From Stutzerimonas balearica DSM 6083 (GTDB lineage: Bacteria > Pseudomonadota > Gammaproteobacteria > Pseudomonadales > Pseudomonadaceae): 64,000 bases of DNA. The notes under the pieces are model-generated. The model made no database searches, was not told the DNA's origin, and saw nothing but the letters and a program-made list of their open reading frames with translations. This document shows, one piece after another, positions 1-12,083 of this stretch; positions within the stretch are counted from its first letter, which is position 1, and every line of letters begins with the position of its first letter. Location: NCBI RefSeq assembly GCF_000818015.1, contig NZ_CP007511.1, positions 1,288,001 through 1,352,000 on the forward strand. The letters are read 5' to 3'. The position numbers and the translations under genes are program-made.

Positions 1-974
1 GCGAGGCCAAGTTCCTGAGCGTGGTCGCGGTAGTAGGAGTTCGACAGATGCAGCGGCTCCAGCCCTAGTTCGTCAAAGGCGCCGAGCAAACCGATGGCGG
101 GGCTGGCGATATCGGCCAGCAGCACGTCGCCGACGAGCAGTTCGGTGTTGCTGGTGGCCATCAACAGCAGTCGGCGAAAGCGATGCTGGCGCTCGATTGC
201 GATGACGTTGATGCCGTACTGCTTGCGCAATTCGAGGCCGTCGAGGATGCGATTGGCCAGCACCGAGCCTGGCCGCAGCCGCAGACGGCGTTCGCGCTCG
301 GCCAGGTGATAGGCGTCGCAGAGATCGGCGAGCGACAGGCGCGGCGTGGCCGCACGTTGCTGGGCTGGCCGGTCCAGCCAGCGTCGGGCCAGCAACATGT
401 ACACGATGCCGAGCGCCAGCACCGCCAGCCCCAGAGGAGTGAAGGAAAAGAAGCCGAAGCCCTCCAGGCCTGCGCGCCGCAGCTCGCTGTTGACCACCAG
501 GTTGGGCGGCGTGGCCACCAGAGTGAGCATGCCGCTGATCAGGCCGGCGAAGGCCAGCGGCATCATCAGGCGATTGGCTGCCGACTGCGTGCGTGCGGCG
601 ATCCCCAGCACCACGGGGATGAAGATCGCGACCACGCCCGTGGAGCTCATCACCGAGCCGAGCCCGGCGACGGCGAGCATCAGCAGGACCAGCAGACGGG
701 CCTCGCTGCTGCCGGCGCTGCGCACCAGCCAGGCGCCTAGGCGATAGGCGATGCCGGTGCGCACCAGGCCATCGCCAATCACGAATAGCGCGGCGATCAG
801 CACCACGCTCGGGTCGCTGAAACCGGCCAGTGCCTCGTTGACCGAAAGCACGCCGGACAACGGCAGGGCGATCATGGCCAGCAGCGCCACCACATCCATG
901 CGCGGTCGATTCAGAACGAACAGGATGACGCAGGTGGCGAGCAGGACGAGGACCAGTAGCAGATCGCCGTTCAT
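1..974 (-). CDS. SLC13-family permease with TrkA-C-like domain, C-terminus beyond window
   Basis: The reading frame is open from an ATG at 974 to the window edge, giving about 324 residues of a longer protein. It starts MNGDLLLVLVLLATC, has alternating hydrophobic segments, and carries SLC13/ArsB-type motifs such as VMSSTGVVAIFIPVVLG and LVATPPNLVVNSEL over roughly the first 190 residues. A soluble stretch follows (SVLANRILDGLELRKQYG...VGDVLLADI), which looks like a TrkA-C (RCK_C) domain, as is usual when this family carries inserted regulatory domains. It probably moves an anion (sulfate, dicarboxylate or similar) with a cation across the inner membrane; the substrate cannot be read. It starts 3 bases after the HTH gene and is likely co-transcribed with it and nhaD. 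Confidence 0.8.
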   Translation of the reverse strand, partial: MNGDLLLVLVLLATCVILFVLNRPRMDVVALLAMIALPLSGVLSVNEALAGFSDPSVVLIAALFVIGDGLVRTGIAYRLGAWLVRSAGSSEARLLVLLMLAVAGLGSVMSSTGVVAIFIPVVLGIAARTQSAANRLMMPLAFAGLISGMLTLVATPPNLVVNSELRRAGLEGFGFFSFTPLGLAVLALGIVYMLLARRWLDRPAQQRAATPRLSLADLCDAYHLAERERRLRLRPGSVLANRILDGLELRKQYGINVIAIERQHRFRRLLLMATSNTELLVGDVLLADIASPAIGLLGAFDELGLEPLHLSNSYYRDHAQELGL

Positions 975-977
975 GGC

Positions 978-1274
978 TCAGGGGTAGCCGAGCAGGGCCT
1001 TGATCTGTGCCAGATTGGCTTCGACCCAGCTCCGATCGATCGGCCCCCAGTCGCGGATCTCGTAGTGTCCGGCGTTGTGTCGCTCGCCGGCGTCCTGGTG
1101 GAACCGGCAGTCGATATCCAGTTCCGCCAGGGCGGCGAGCGTGTCCTGCGCGGTACGCCGCGGCATGCCGGTCGCCTCGGTCAGCGCCGGTACGCTGGTC
1201 GCCGTGCCGCTGTCGATCAGCCAGGCGACGTAGAGACGGCGGTAGAAGCTCGTACGAGTCTTGCTGACGGTCAT
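978..1274 (-). CDS. small helix-turn-helix protein downstream of nhaD
   Basis: 98 residues with a likely winged-helix DNA-binding fold. Residues 27-50 (SVPALTEATGMPRRTAQDTL) read as a helix-turn-helix in which the second helix PRRTAQDTLAAL would recognise DNA. The C-terminal half is acidic and aromatic (IRDWGPIDRSWVEANL) and has no known ligand motif. It lies 25 bases after nhaD and 3 bases before the permease gene, all on the same strand, so an operon is likely and control of one of the transporters is a reasonable inference. The family is conserved in pseudomonads as an HTH-domain protein without a defined role as far as I know. Confidence 0.75.
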   Translation of the reverse strand: MTVSKTRTSFYRRLYVAWLIDSGTATSVPALTEATGMPRRTAQDTLAALAELDIDCRFHQDAGERHNAGHYEIRDWGPIDRSWVEANLAQIKALLGYP

Positions 1275-1299
1275 GATCGTGTCCCTGGCCGGTTGACGC

Positions 1300-2682
1300 T
1301 CAACTCAGCAACAGCATGCCGATGTAGGTCGCCGCGCCGGCGGTATAGCCGAGGAAGGCCAGCAGGCTGACACGCTTGAGATACCAGATAAAGCTGATCT
1401 TCTCCATGCCCATGGCGGCCACACCGGCGGCCGAGCCGATGATCAGGCTGCTACCGCCGGTACCGGCACAGTAGGCCAACAGCTCCCAGAAGGTGCCGTC
1501 GACGACGAACTGACTCAGCCAGCCGGTTTCATGCGGCGCAGCGGCTGCAAGTATTTGCGGGCTGACCAGCGGGTACATCTTCATCGCGCCGGCCACCAGC
1601 GGCACGTTGTCCACCACTGCCGAGAGCAGACCGATCGCGTAGTTGATGGCATAGACGTTGCCCAGCGATTCGCGCAGCAGGGTAGCGACCTGGGTCAGAT
1701 GGCCGGCGGTCGCCAGGCTGGAGACGGCGAGCAGGATGCCGAGGAAGAACAGTACGCTCGGGGTATCGACCTTGCGCAAGACCCCGACCACCGACAGCGG
1801 ATGCTTGTCTTCGGCGTTCTTCTTGCGGTGCACGATTTCGGTCGCTACCCAGAGCACGCCCAGGCCGAACAGGATGCCCATGTACGGCGGCAGATGAGTG
1901 ACGGTCTTGAATACCGGCACGAAGAGCAGTGAGCCCAGGCCCAGCGCCAGAACCAGGTTGCGCTCGAAGACGGTGGTCGACGGTGGCTGCTTCTCGGCCA
2001 GGTGCGCGCGCGGGCGCGGGCGCGGGGCCTCGCCGCGCAGGCTGAAAGTGAGGATCAGCAGGGGCACCAGCAGGCAGATCAGGCTCGGCAGGAACAGCCC
2101 GGTAATCACCCCGGTCGCCGAGATCTGCGTGCCGATCCAGAGCATGGTGGTGGTGACGTCGCCGATCGGCGACCAGGCGCCGCCGGCGTTGGCGGCAATC
2201 ACCACGACGCCGACATACAGCCAGCGCTCGGGACGGCCGCGGATCAGCTTGCGCAGTAGCGAGACCATGACGATCGTGGTCGTCAGGTTGTCGAGCACGG
2301 CGGACAGGAAAAAGGTGATCAGGCCGATGATCCACAGCAGATTGACGCGCTTGCGGGTCTGGATGCGGTCGGTGATGACCTTGAAGCCTTCGTGCGAATC
2401 GATGAGCTCGACGATGGTCATGGCACCGAGCAGGAAGAACAGGATCTCGGAGACCTCGCCCAGGTGGTGGCGCAGGGCTTCGACGACTACCACCGACGAA
2501 TCGGCCGGGTCATGGCTGCCGTGCTCGAGCAGCGGCAGGATCTGGTCCGCTCCCAGTACCAGTACGGTCCAGGTAAGAACGGCGGTGAGGATGGCGGCCG
2601 CGGCCTTGTCGATCTTCAGGGGGTGTTCGAAGGCTATGCACAGATAGCCGATGACGAACACTACTGCCATGAGCACATACAT
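1300..2682 (-). CDS. nhaD: Na+/H+ antiporter NhaD
   Basis: 460 residues, a polytopic inner-membrane protein of the NhaD family that exports Na+ or Li+ in exchange for protons. It opens MYVLMAVVFVIGYLCIAFEH and has about a dozen hydrophobic segments. Typical family stretches are EILFFLLGAMTIVELIDSH, FFLSAVLDNLTTTIVM, NAGGAWSPIGDVTTTMLW and GLLSAVVDNVPLVAGAM; the two DN-containing segments match the paired half-site motifs of this ion-transporter superfamily. The ATG at 2682 is preceded by a GGAGA ribosome site. It heads a probable three-gene transcript with the HTH protein and SLC13 permease. Length is as expected (about 450-480 residues). Confidence 0.9.
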   Translation of the reverse strand: MYVLMAVVFVIGYLCIAFEHPLKIDKAAAAILTAVLTWTVLVLGADQILPLLEHGSHDPADSSVVVVEALRHHLGEVSEILFFLLGAMTIVELIDSHEGFKVITDRIQTRKRVNLLWIIGLITFFLSAVLDNLTTTIVMVSLLRKLIRGRPERWLYVGVVVIAANAGGAWSPIGDVTTTMLWIGTQISATGVITGLFLPSLICLLVPLLILTFSLRGEAPRPRPRAHLAEKQPPSTTVFERNLVLALGLGSLLFVPVFKTVTHLPPYMGILFGLGVLWVATEIVHRKKNAEDKHPLSVVGVLRKVDTPSVLFFLGILLAVSSLATAGHLTQVATLLRESLGNVYAINYAIGLLSAVVDNVPLVAGAMKMYPLVSPQILAAAAPHETGWLSQFVVDGTFWELLAYCAGTGGSSLIIGSAAGVAAMGMEKISFIWYLKRVSLLAFLGYTAGAATYIGMLLLS

Positions 2683-3020
2683 CGGTGGGTCTCCATTTCC
2701 AAGAACCGGCTCGAGCGTTTCACTCGATGCTGGCAGACCTGCGGCCGATGGCTGGCTGGCGAAACAAGTCGGAACCGATGGTTGCGGGCCGGGGCCGGCG
2801 AAAACGGTTATGGAGTCAGCGACGTCTAAGAGGCGTTGTCGTTGAGTCGGAGCTCATTTCAGGTTGCCGAGCGGCTGTGCATGCCGTGCGTCTACCAGAT
2901 GCAATAGGGTGTTTCGGGTGCGGCGGCATAGTGTAACAGCCGGAGCGGCTGTTACTTGTCATCGATCAAGACCGCCGTGTTTGCCAGGCGAGCCCCGGCG
3001 GAGGGCTCGCCCGTGCGAGG
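2683..3020. other. intergenic region between nhaD and valS
   Basis: A 338-base stretch between two minus-strand genes. It should hold the nhaD promoter, but I cannot pick a convincing -35/-10 pair. Close to the valS end there is a perfect 9-bp hairpin at 2933-2955 (GTAACAGCC, 5-base loop, GGCTGTTAC), which may end valS transcription although it has no clear U-tract on either strand. No believable small gene is seen; the open frames here are short and have no homologue that I recognise. Confidence 0.6.
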
Positions 3021-5855
3021 TCACAGGCTGGCGATACGCGCGCGCTGCTCGACCAGCTTGGCACGCGCCTGCTCGGCCTCGGCCAGCTTGGCGCGCTCCT
3101 TGTCGATGACCTGCGGCGGCGCCTTGTCGACGAAGCCGGCGTTGGCCAGCTTGCCGCCGACACGCTGGACCTCGCCGTCCAGGCGCGCGATTTCCTTGTC
3201 CAGGCGCGCCAGCTCGGCATCCTTGTCGATCAGGCCGGCCATCGGCACCAGCACCTGCAGGTCGCCGACCAGGGCAGTGGCAGCCAACGGGGCGTCTTCA
3301 CCCTGGCCGAGCACGCGAATGCTCTCCAGCTTGGCCAGCTTCTTGAGCAGCGGCTCGTTGTCGGCCAGGCGTCGCTGGTCTTCGGCCGAGGCGTTGCCCA
3401 GCACCACGTCGATACGCTTGGCCATGGAGATGTTCATTTCGCCGCGGATCTGGCGAATGCCCAGCATGAAGGCCTTGACCCACTCGATGTCGCCTTCGGC
3501 GGCTTCGTCGAGGCGCTCCGGGTTGAACTCCGGCCAGGGCTGCAGCATCAGGGTCGGACCGGACTTGCCAGCCAACGGTGCAACGCGCTGCCAGATTTCC
3601 TCGGTGATGAACGGCATGAACGGGTGAGCCAGTCGCAGTGCCGTCTCCAGCACGCGGACCAGGGTGCGACGGGTGCCGCGCTGGCGCTCGGCCGAAGCGT
3701 TCTCGTCCCACAGTACCGGCTTGACCAGCTCCAGGTACCAGGCGCAGTACTCGTCCCAGATGAACTCATAGAGTGCCTGGGCGGCCAGGTCGAAGCGGAA
3801 GGCCTCGAGCTGACGATTGACCTCGGCTTCCGTGCGCTGCAGCGAAGAGATGATCCAGCGGTCGACCGAGGACAGTTCGACCGCCTCGCCACCCACCCCG
3901 GTGTCCTTGCCTTCGGTGTTTTCGAAGACGAAGTTGGCCGCGTTCCAGATCTTGTTGCAGAAGTTGCGATACCCCTCGACACGGCCCATGTCGAACTTGA
4001 TGTCGCGGCCGGTAGAGGCCAGTGAGCAGAACGTGAAGCGCAGGGCGTCGGTACCGTAGCTGGCGATGCCTTCGGGGAATTCGGCCTTCGTCTGCTTGGC
4101 GATCTTCTCGGCGAGCTTGGGCTGCATCATGCCGCTGGTGCGCTTTTGCAGCAGGGTTTCCAGCTCGATGCCGTCGACGATGTCCAACGGGTCGAGCACG
4201 TTGCCCTTGGACTTGGACATCTTCTGGCCTTGCGCATCACGCACCAGGCCGTGGACGTAGACGGTCTTGAACGGGATCTGCCCGGTCAGGTGGGTAGACA
4301 GCATGATCATCCGGGCGACCCAGAAGAAAATGATGTCGAAACCGGTGACCAGTACGTCGGTCGGGTGGAAGGTCTTGAGGAAGTCGGTCTGCTGCGGCCA
4401 GCCGAGGGTCGAGAAGGTCCACAGGCCCGAGCTGAACCAGGTATCCAGCACGTCCTCGTCCTGGCGCAGCTCGACGTCGTTGCACAGGTTGTACTTGTTG
4501 CGCACTTCCACTTCGTCGCGGCCAACGTAGACGTTGCCGGCTTCGTCATACCAGGCGGGGATGCGATGGCCCCACCACAGCTGGCGGCTGATGCACCAAT
4601 CCTGGATGTCGCGCATCCAGCTGAAGTACATGTTTTCGTACTGCTTGGGCACGAACTGGATCTGCCCGCTCTCAACCGCGCGGATGGCCTTTTCGGCGAG
4701 CGGCTTGGTCGATACGTACCACTGGTCGGTCAGCCAGGGCTCGATGATGGTGCCCGAGCGATCGCCGCGCGGTACCTTCAGTGCGTGGTCGTCGATCTTT
4801 TCCAGCAGGCCCATGGCCTCGAACTCGGCAACGATGGCCTTGCGCGCATCGAAGCGGTCCATGTGCGCATAGCCATCCGGCAGGCTCGGGTCGATGCGGT
4901 CGTTGACGCTGCCGTCGATGTTGAACACCTGCGCGCGGGCCAGTACGCAGGCGTTCTGGTCGAAGATGTTGATCAGCGGCAGGTGGTGGCGCTTGCCGAC
5001 TTCGTAGTCGTTGAAGTCGTGGGCCGGAGTGATCTTCACGCAGCCGGTGCCGAACTCGAGGTCGACGTAGTCGTCGGCGACGATGGGGATCAGGCGGTTG
5101 ACCAGCGGCAGCATGACGTGGCGGCCAATCAGATCCCTGTAGCGCTCGTCCTCGGGATGAACGGCGACGGCGGCATCGCCGAGCACGGTTTCCGGGCGGG
5201 TGGTGGCGACCACCAGGTAGTCCTTGCCATCGGCGGTGCGCGCACCGTCAGCCAGCGGATAGCGCAGGTGCCAGAGGTGGCCCTTCTCGTCGTGGTTCTC
5301 CACTTCCAGATCGGAGATCGCGGTGTGCAGCTTGGTATCCCAGTTGACCAGGCGCTTGCCGCGATAGATCAGCCCGTCCTCGTGCAGGCGGACGAACGCT
5401 TCCTTGACCGCTTCGGAAAGACCGGCGTCCATGGTGAAGCGCTCGCGGGACCAGTCGACCGAGGAGCCCAGACGGCGGATCTGCCGGGTGATGTTGCCAC
5501 CCGACTCCTCCTTCCACTGCCAGACCTTTTCGAGAAACTTCTCGCGCCCCAGGTCATGACGGCTGACACCCTGCGCGGCCAATTGGCGCTCGACCACCAT
5601 CTGCGTGGCGATCCCGGCGTGGTCCGTTCCCGGTTGCCACAGCGTCTTGCGCCCTTGCATGCGACGCCAGCGAATCAGCGCGTCCATGATCGCGTTGTTG
5701 AAGCCGTGGCCCATGTGCAGGCTGCCGGTGACGTTCGGCGGCGGAATCATGATGGTGTACGGCTCGCCCGAGCCCTGGGGCGCAAAGTAGTTGTTCGATT
5801 CCCAGGTCTGGTACCAGGAGGTCTCGATGGCGTGCGGCTGGTAGGTCTTGTCCAT
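3021..5855 (-). CDS. valS: valyl-tRNA synthetase
   Basis: 944 residues, a class I aminoacyl-tRNA synthetase that charges tRNA-Val in the cytoplasm. The HIGH signature is HMGH at residues 47-50 and the KMSKS loop is at 545-549. A CP1 editing domain lies between them ([19 protein letters not shown]), which removes mischarged threonine. The C-terminus has the ValS-specific coiled-coil arm ([20 protein letters not shown] onward), ending RARIASL. Length matches Pseudomonas ValS. It follows pepA, holC and a small gene on the same strand, the usual order in pseudomonads, but has a promoter-like -10 of its own just upstream. Confidence 0.97.
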   Translation of the reverse strand: MDKTYQPHAIETSWYQTWESNNYFAPQGSGEPYTIMIPPPNVTGSLHMGHGFNNAIMDALIRWRRMQGRKTLWQPGTDHAGIATQMVVERQLAAQGVSRHDLGREKFLEKVWQWKEESGGNITRQIRRLGSSVDWSRERFTMDAGLSEAVKEAFVRLHEDGLIYRGKRLVNWDTKLHTAISDLEVENHDEKGHLWHLRYPLADGARTADGKDYLVVATTRPETVLGDAAVAVHPEDERYRDLIGRHVMLPLVNRLIPIVADDYVDLEFGTGCVKITPAHDFNDYEVGKRHHLPLINIFDQNACVLARAQVFNIDGSVNDRIDPSLPDGYAHMDRFDARKAIVAEFEAMGLLEKIDDHALKVPRGDRSGTIIEPWLTDQWYVSTKPLAEKAIRAVESGQIQFVPKQYENMYFSWMRDIQDWCISRQLWWGHRIPAWYDEAGNVYVGRDEVEVRNKYNLCNDVELRQDEDVLDTWFSSGLWTFSTLGWPQQTDFLKTFHPTDVLVTGFDIIFFWVARMIMLSTHLTGQIPFKTVYVHGLVRDAQGQKMSKSKGNVLDPLDIVDGIELETLLQKRTSGMMQPKLAEKIAKQTKAEFPEGIASYGTDALRFTFCSLASTGRDIKFDMGRVEGYRNFCNKIWNAANFVFENTEGKDTGVGGEAVELSSVDRWIISSLQRTEAEVNRQLEAFRFDLAAQALYEFIWDEYCAWYLELVKPVLWDENASAERQRGTRRTLVRVLETALRLAHPFMPFITEEIWQRVAPLAGKSGPTLMLQPWPEFNPERLDEAAEGDIEWVKAFMLGIRQIRGEMNISMAKRIDVVLGNASAEDQRRLADNEPLLKKLAKLESIRVLGQGEDAPLAATALVGDLQVLVPMAGLIDKDAELARLDKEIARLDGEVQRVGGKLANAGFVDKAPPQVIDKERAKLAEAEQARAKLVEQRARIASL

Positions 5856-5896
5856 GCGGCGGGACCCTTAAGAACGGCTGATCGGAAAAACGCGCA

Positions 5897-5902
5897 AGTA
5901 TA
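5897..5902 (-). promoter_or_regulatory. probable -10 element of valS
   Basis: On the minus strand this reads TATACT (5 of 6 to consensus), about 40 bases before the valS ATG. The -35 at the correct distance (CTGCGC) is poor, so this is only a candidate; read-through from the holC side is also possible. Confidence 0.4.
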
Positions 5903-5991
5903 AAGGCAAAACGCCCCGGCGCAGTTCTTGGAGGCGCTTTTTGCCGAGCGGGCGCCGCGAATGCGGCGCGAGAGTCGAACGTCGCCCTGGC

Positions 5992-6360
5992 TCAGGAGCG
6001 CGGCGCGCGGATCAGCTGATCGACTCGGCTTTGCAGGCGGCGTTTGAGCTCGGCTTCGATCTGCGGCACGAAGTCGTCGATGACCTCCTGCAGGATCAGA
6101 TTTGCAGCGGTGCGCAGCTCATGGTCGAGATGGCGTTCGGCGAGCGAGCGAAACGCGGTACGTACGGCCGGCTCCCGGGGCTCCGTGGCTTGCGCGGCGG
6201 CCGGCTGCGCTGGCTGGGCAGGCTCGACGACGTCGCGCAGGGTCGGGATGGCGTCGGCATCGAACTCGCTCGGGGCAACGTCGTCGCTGTCGAGCAGGGC
6301 GCGAATCGACTCGAGGTCGTGGAGCAGTTCGGCAGGCTTGCTGGGCGTTTTAGGTGTCAT
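5992..6360 (-). CDS. conserved small protein between holC and valS
   Basis: 122 residues from the ATG at 6360 (MTPKTPSKPAELLHDLESI). This start avoids overlap with holC. The N-terminal half is acidic and rich in Pro/Ala (EPAQPAQPAAAQATEP) and looks disordered. The C-terminal half is a predicted amphipathic helix pair (RSLAERHLDHELRTAANLIL, then DDFVPQIEAELKRRLQSRVD). No enzyme motif is visible. A hypothetical gene sits at the same place, between the pol III chi gene and valS, in other pseudomonads, so it is likely a real, lineage-conserved gene. Function is unknown; a link to the replisome or to valS is only positional. Confidence 0.75.
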   Translation of the reverse strand: MTPKTPSKPAELLHDLESIRALLDSDDVAPSEFDADAIPTLRDVVEPAQPAQPAAAQATEPREPAVRTAFRSLAERHLDHELRTAANLILQEVIDDFVPQIEAELKRRLQSRVDQLIRAPRS

Positions 6361-6394
6361 CGCAGTGCGGTCCGGGTGGCGCGTCCGAGCGGGT

Positions 6395-6814
6395 TCAGAG
6401 TTCGACCCTTTTGGGGTCATAGCCGTGCCGCCGATACTGGCGGAAGTTGTCACGGCTGAGCGCCAGGCGTTCCGGTTCCTGGTTGACGATTTCGATCACC
6501 CGGCTGAACTGGTCCAGATGTGTCGACAGGGTGGGTGCCAGGTTCACCAGCAGGCCCTGAGGCTGTGCCGGTACTTCATCACCTCCGAGCACGACCGGCG
6601 ATTGCGGATCGTCGATGAAGCGATCGTGCGGGATGAAGCGTTCGGCGCGAAAGTGCCACAACAGATCGTCGAGCGCGTCGCGCTGCGCGTCATTCTCGCA
6701 GCGCACGAAGACCCGCATGCCATGCTGCCAGCCCTTGGCGGCGAGCTGGCAAGCCACGCGCAGGCGGCTGGCCGGTTCGGCATCGGGCAGCACGTAGAAC
6801 TCGACGCGCGTCAT
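6395..6814 (-). CDS. holC: DNA polymerase III subunit chi
   Basis: 139 residues, the usual length of HolC. In the family, chi joins psi in the clamp-loader complex and binds single-strand DNA-binding protein, helping hand-over from primase to polymerase. Matching features are the N-terminus MTRVEFYVLPDAEPASRLRV, the VFVRCEND strand, WHFRAERFIPHDRF, and the conserved end with ALSRDNFRQYRRHGYDPKRV. It lies 38 bases after pepA on the same strand, as in E. coli and Pseudomonas (pepA-holC-valS), so these genes are probably transcribed together. Confidence 0.93.
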   Translation of the reverse strand: MTRVEFYVLPDAEPASRLRVACQLAAKGWQHGMRVFVRCENDAQRDALDDLLWHFRAERFIPHDRFIDDPQSPVVLGGDEVPAQPQGLLVNLAPTLSTHLDQFSRVIEIVNQEPERLALSRDNFRQYRRHGYDPKRVEL

Positions 6815-6852
6815 GGTCGTGCGCCGGAACGCGCGGCGATCCGGTTAAGCAT

Positions 6853-9626
<2,774 letters not shown>

Positions 9627-9634
<8 letters not shown>

Positions 9635-10688
9635 GCTGGATCGCTACATCGGTGTGCACGTCTTTCTCGCCATTCTCTCGGTGCTCGGCGTCATCGTCGG
9701 GTTGGCTTTGCTGTTCGCCTTCATCGACGAGCTTGGCGATGTCGAGGGCGGCTACGGGCTGCTGCAGGCGCTCGAGTATGTGCTGCTGACAACGCCGCGC
9801 AGGCTCTACGAGATGTTGCCGATGGCCGCGCTGATCGGCTGTCTGATCGGCCTGGGCACGCTTGCCAGCAACAGTGAGCTGACCATCATGCGCGCGGCGG
9901 GTGTGTCGCTGGGGCGCATTGTCGTCGCGGTAATGAAGCCGATGCTGGTGCTGCTTCTGATCGGCGTGCTCGTTGGCGAATATGTCGCGCCGCGCAGCGA
10001 GGATGTGGCTCAGGCACGCCGCTCGCTCGCGCAGAGTGCGGGCGAGGCACAAAGCAGCAAGCGCGGTCTCTGGCATCGACAGGGCGACGAGTTCGTCCAC
10101 GTCAACGCAGTACAGCCCGGCGGTGTATTGCTGGGTGTGACGCGTTACCGCTTCGACGACGAGCGCCGGCTGTTGTCGGCCAGCTTTGCCCGTCGTGCCG
10201 AATACCAGGGCGAATACTGGCAACTGACCGATATCGCGACCACGCATTTTTTGGGTGACCACACCGAGGTACGCAAGGCGTCAGAAGAGCGCTGGGACGT
10301 CCAATTGACCCCGCAATTGCTGGGCACGGTGGTGGTCGAGCCGGAGGCGTTGTCCATCACCGGATTGTGGCGTTACATCCACTATCTGGCCGACCAGGGA
10401 TTGAACAATGGTCGCTACTGGCTGGCATTCTGGACCAAGACGCTGCAGCCACTGGTGACCGTCTCGCTGGTGCTGCTGGCGATCTCCTTCATCTTCGGGC
10501 CGCTGCGTTCGGTCACGCTCGGCCAGCGCATCTTTACCGGCGTGGTCGTCGGTTTCGTCTTCCGCATCATTCAGGATCTGCTGGGGCCGGCGAGCCAGGT
10601 ATTCGGCTTCTCTCCGTTGCTGGCAGTCGTGCTGCCAGCGACGCTTTGTGCCTTGATCGGCGCCTGGCTGTTGCGGCGGGCGGGGTGA
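9627..10688 (+). CDS. lptG: LPS export ABC transporter permease LptG
   Basis: 353 residues; starts GTG (GTGGCTAAGCTGGATCGC), overlapping the end of lptF by 8 bases, which indicates translational coupling of the two partners. The N-terminus LDRYIGVHVFLAILSVLGVI, the ELTIMRAAGVSLGRIV coupling helix that contacts LptB, the periplasmic domain (about 130-260) and three C-terminal membrane segments (LGQRIFTGVVVGFVFRI and onward) are all family features. lptB, lptC and lptA are not in this window, as expected because they lie in another operon. Confidence 0.95.
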
Positions 10689-10694
10689 TGGCAG

Positions 10695-10717
10695 GCCCCG
10701 TCTCCGGTCGGCGGCGG
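10695..10717. terminator. possible terminator between lptG and the RDD gene
   Basis: A 6-bp GCCCCG/CGGGGC stem with an 11-base loop lies between the convergent ends of lptG and the RDD gene. TTACTTCTT follows on the plus strand. Weak but well placed. Confidence 0.4.
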
Positions 10718-10720
10718 GGC

Positions 10721-11218
10721 TTACTTCTTGTGGATGTTCTTCGGTAGCTGCACGGCCTGACTTTCCGAATAGATGTCATGCCAGGTCCGCTTTTCCTTGT
10801 CCCATAGCATCCAAAGGAAGCCGAGGCCAAGGCAGAGCCAGGAGAGAATCGCCAGCAGAAAGCGCAATAACGCCTGCCAAAGGTCGATGGCGCTGCCATC
10901 CTTGTTCTGGATGCGAATGCCCCAGACCTGCATGCCGAGCGTCTGGCCGTTGTGGGTCCAGAACTTGGCGAAAAAGCCAAAAAGGCTGAACAAGAGAAGC
11001 GTCGACAGTAGCGGATCGATATCAAGCCCCCCGGTATCCGCCAGCGCTTTGAGTTGTACGCTGCCATAGAACAGGCGCAGCAGTACCTGCTGATAGAACA
11101 GGGTGACCACCATCATCAGGGCGATGCATAGCAGGCTGTCGTAGAACATCGCCGCGAATCGGCGGACGATGCCGGCGGCAGGGAATTGTCCCTGCGGGGT
11201 GAGCATGTGTTTGCGCAT
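10721..11218 (-). CDS. RDD-family membrane protein
   Basis: 165 residues from the ATG at 11218 (MRKHMLTPQGQFPAAGIVRR); upstream in-frame codons are not needed. The RDD signature appears as RRFAAMFYDSLLCIALMMVV (Arg and the FYDS aspartate), followed by a second hydrophobic hairpin and the conserved GQTLGMQVWGIRIQNKDGS stretch between membrane segments, then two more segments ending LGFLWMLWDKEKRTWHD. About four membrane helices are expected. The family is widespread and its biochemical role is mostly unknown, though a few members have been linked to ion transport. It lies alone between lptG (convergent) and the csp gene. Confidence 0.85.
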   Translation of the reverse strand: MRKHMLTPQGQFPAAGIVRRFAAMFYDSLLCIALMMVVTLFYQQVLLRLFYGSVQLKALADTGGLDIDPLLSTLLLFSLFGFFAKFWTHNGQTLGMQVWGIRIQNKDGSAIDLWQALLRFLLAILSWLCLGLGFLWMLWDKEKRTWHDIYSESQAVQLPKNIHKK

Positions 11219-11270
11219 GTCGGGTCTCGAAAGGCTGGACGGCGCGTAGTGTACGAAAACCAGGCACAAA

Positions 11271-11300
11271 AAAGCCCCTGATGTTGCCATCAGGGGCTTT
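11271..11300 (-). terminator. rho-independent terminator of the cold-shock gene
   Basis: A 13-bp perfect stem (AAAGCCCCTGATG with CATCAGGGGCTTT, 4-base loop) flanked by further A residues at 11268-11270, which give a U-run on the minus strand. It lies just after the csp stop codon and before the RDD gene. Confidence 0.85.
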
Positions 11301-11313
11301 TCGGAGCTGAAGC

Positions 11314-11526
11314 TTAGCCCAGGATCTGAACCTGGTCGGCCTGCATGCCCTTTTGACCTTGCACTGCGACGAAGCTGACTTTCTGGCCTTCTTTCAGGCT
11401 CTTGAAGCCGTTGCCTTCGATCGCGCGGAAGTGCACGAACAGATCCGGACCGCTCTCGGGAGTGATGAAACCAAAACCTTTCTCGTCGTTAAACCACTTG
11501 ACGGTACCGTTCTGACGATTCGACAT
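11314..11526 (-). CDS. cold-shock domain protein (CspA family)
   Basis: 70 residues, one OB-fold cold-shock domain that binds single-stranded nucleic acid and keeps RNA unstructured. It begins [20 protein letters not shown]; the RNP1 motif is KGFGFI and RNP2 is LFVHF, both with the stacking aromatics present. The C-terminus MQADQVQIL is usual. It resembles Pseudomonas CspA/CapB proteins. A strong terminator follows. The next annotated gene upstream, the tRNA, ends more than 450 bases away, leaving room for the long leader that many csp genes use for temperature control; no such control can be shown here. Confidence 0.93.
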   Translation of the reverse strand: MSNRQNGTVKWFNDEKGFGFITPESGPDLFVHFRAIEGNGFKSLKEGQKVSFVAVQGQKGMQADQVQILG

Positions 11527-11984
11527 ATCTTTGTATCCTTGGAACTCAAAAGTAGATGTGCTTCCCGCGTGCAGGAAGCTGGAACTGGTTGCAAGGAGTA
11601 AGAGAGTCGAGCGGAGAGCGGATCTTCAGATCTACTGCACCAGGTCACGATTCAACAGCGACCCATGCAAACACAGTGGGCACACTCTACGCCAAGTCTT
11701 CGGGCAATCCAACCCCTCGGAGCGATGGAATTTGCCCGATAAGACTGCGCTTCGTCGGCGCTATGTGACTGGGCTGCAGACGGCGGCTGGCGCTCGTCGC
11801 AGTGCGCCATGCTCGATCGGGCGATGGTGCGGGCATGATCTGCCCGATGCTCATCGCAAACCTCGAGAGGCGCGTTACAACTGCATTTGCCTGAACGGCG
11901 TACTGACTCGACCGCCTGGGTCGATTGTTCGACCCGATCTACCACGATCGTTGATGCCAGGCAGCGGTGCTGCCATGAATCTGA
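11527..11984. other. csp leader region without a gene
   Basis: 458 bases between csp and tRNA-Leu, both on the minus strand. I see no believable protein gene here. The part next to csp holds a small inverted repeat (GCTTCC at 11560-11565 with GGAAGC at 11574-11579) and an AAGGATAC ribosome site on the minus strand. The rest probably contains the csp promoter and 5' leader, but no convincing -10/-35 pair stands out. Confidence 0.55.
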
Positions 11985-12071
11985 TGGTGCCCCGAGAGAG
12001 ACTCGAACTCTCACGCTGTCGCCAGCGGCGGATTTTGAATCCGCTGCGTCTACCGATTCCGCCATCGAGGC
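11985..12071 (-). tRNA. tRNA-Leu (anticodon CAA)
   Basis: 87 nucleotides including an encoded CCA end. The acceptor stem pairs GCCTCGA with TCGGGGC (one G-U). The anticodon stem-loop is GCGGA-TTCAAAA-TCCGC, giving CAA, which reads UUG leucine codons. A long variable arm (CGCTGGCGACAGCG) marks a class II tRNA, and the T-arm contains GTTCGAGTC. It has a very good promoter just upstream. Confidence 0.97.
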
Positions 12072-12083
12072 ACGAGGCGGCGC

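Noticed and set aside
4146..5903. 585-codon open frame on the plus strand opposite valS
   Set aside because: A shadow of the GC-rich codon pattern of valS. The translation is a low-complexity mix of Val, Asp, His and Gln with no known domain, and valS on the other strand is certain.
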